From assembly GCA_001179505.1 (NCBI GenBank), contig CDMY01001040.1, forward strand, positions 155,056 to 219,055: a stretch of 64,000 nt of DNA, written 5' to 3'. The notes beneath the pieces are model-generated. The model was not told where the DNA came from. It did no database searches and was given only the letters and a program-made list of their open reading frames with translations. Source of the DNA: Vitrella brassicaformis. Its lineage: Eukaryota > Sar > Vitrellaceae. Shown here one piece after another: positions 63,801 through 64,000 of the stretch; within the stretch, counting starts at the first letter, position 1, and every line of letters starts with the position of its first letter. The position numbers were made by a program, and so were the translations under genes.

Positions 63801-64000
63801 CGATCCATGATTGAGTTGGTGATTTCTCGGCTGTTTCTCCTCCTTTTCGGATGAGCGAGCGTGTATCGGACTACACCCAACCCCCTCCACCTACCTTCAT
63901 CCCGCGAGACGGCGGCGGGCCCCCCTGTTGCGCATGCAACGAGAAAGGGACGTCTGCGCTGTCCACATGCAGCCGACGATGTGACTGCCGGAATCACAAG
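60840..64000 (-). CDS. HEAT/TPR/SET protein, paralogue of the gene at 27421-31824 (5' end beyond window)
   Basis: Exons in phase: 63576-63764, 63438-63494, 63236-63374, 63089-63198, 62330-63016, 61640-62264, 61501-61585, 60840-61443, with a doubtful further one at about 63900-63988. The TPR start is clearer than in the paralogue (DDWKADGNDKFANGKYIDAY). The block from VRRAQC through QQKCLVRLGQGLLAERLFDAADVIARA is almost identical between the two. The SET halves are AEYVGPLAVR with HAAKDIQVGQLLIVQ, and RNAIWYAIDDIIIVRAIRPIARDREITASYW. The family Tyr (SYW) is kept but the NHSC active-site block is not (AHEGMKRNA). The intron between 63236 and 63198 would be only 37 nt, so that junction may be wrong. 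The first half of the SET region differs from the paralogue by small gaps. Confidence 0.75.

Overview
The window is nuclear DNA of a GC-rich, intron-dense unicellular eukaryote. The gene content points to an alveolate, most probably a chromerid-like alga (inference). The thioredoxin reductase ends in the Cys-x4-Cys tail known from apicomplexan parasites. One protein carries an AP2-like domain. Two genes, a CcdA-type thiol transporter and a DCC-family protein with a signal-peptide-plus-Phe leader, fit a secondary plastid. Nearly every gene is cut by introns of roughly 40-150 nt, many full of (GT)n, (CA)n or (CAGA)n. I rebuilt each gene from GT-AG sites with a phase check at every junction. Two 300-N assembly gaps lie at 1355-1654 and 43275-43574.

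Left part (1-15.2 kb): the tail of a SAM-domain gene (+), then three head-to-tail minus-strand genes (2811-10021, 10571-13596, 13656-15173). The first two are large proteins built from a repeated domain of about 110-125 residues that I do not recognise. It is marked by an HEEAVT..GPF block and an HRDPSRG-like turn followed by a Trp. The first ends in a SAM domain and the second carries an AP2-like domain. A fourth member, frameshifted twice and mosaic in origin, lies on the plus strand at 48.6-53.9 kb.

Middle part: DCC-family protein, thioredoxin reductase, a Q/P/A-rich probable nuclear protein, a 5'-truncated non-LTR retrotransposon, a large inverted repeat built from GGAAAACTG units, two small unknown proteins, a HEAT/TPR/SET protein, the NatC catalytic subunit NAA30, a Puf-like repeat protein, a six-TM adenylate cyclase, CcdA, and a Tyr/Asn-rich protein.

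Right part: a signal-peptide protein and a FOR20/CEP20 basal-body protein whose start codons are 30 bp apart, an RGG-box protein, and a second, truncated HEAT/TPR/SET paralogue on the minus strand running off the right edge. Two unrelated gene families are therefore each present more than once in opposite orientations. Divergent promoters are very short (30, 93 and 184 bp between start codons). The long stretches without genes consist mainly of simple repeats.
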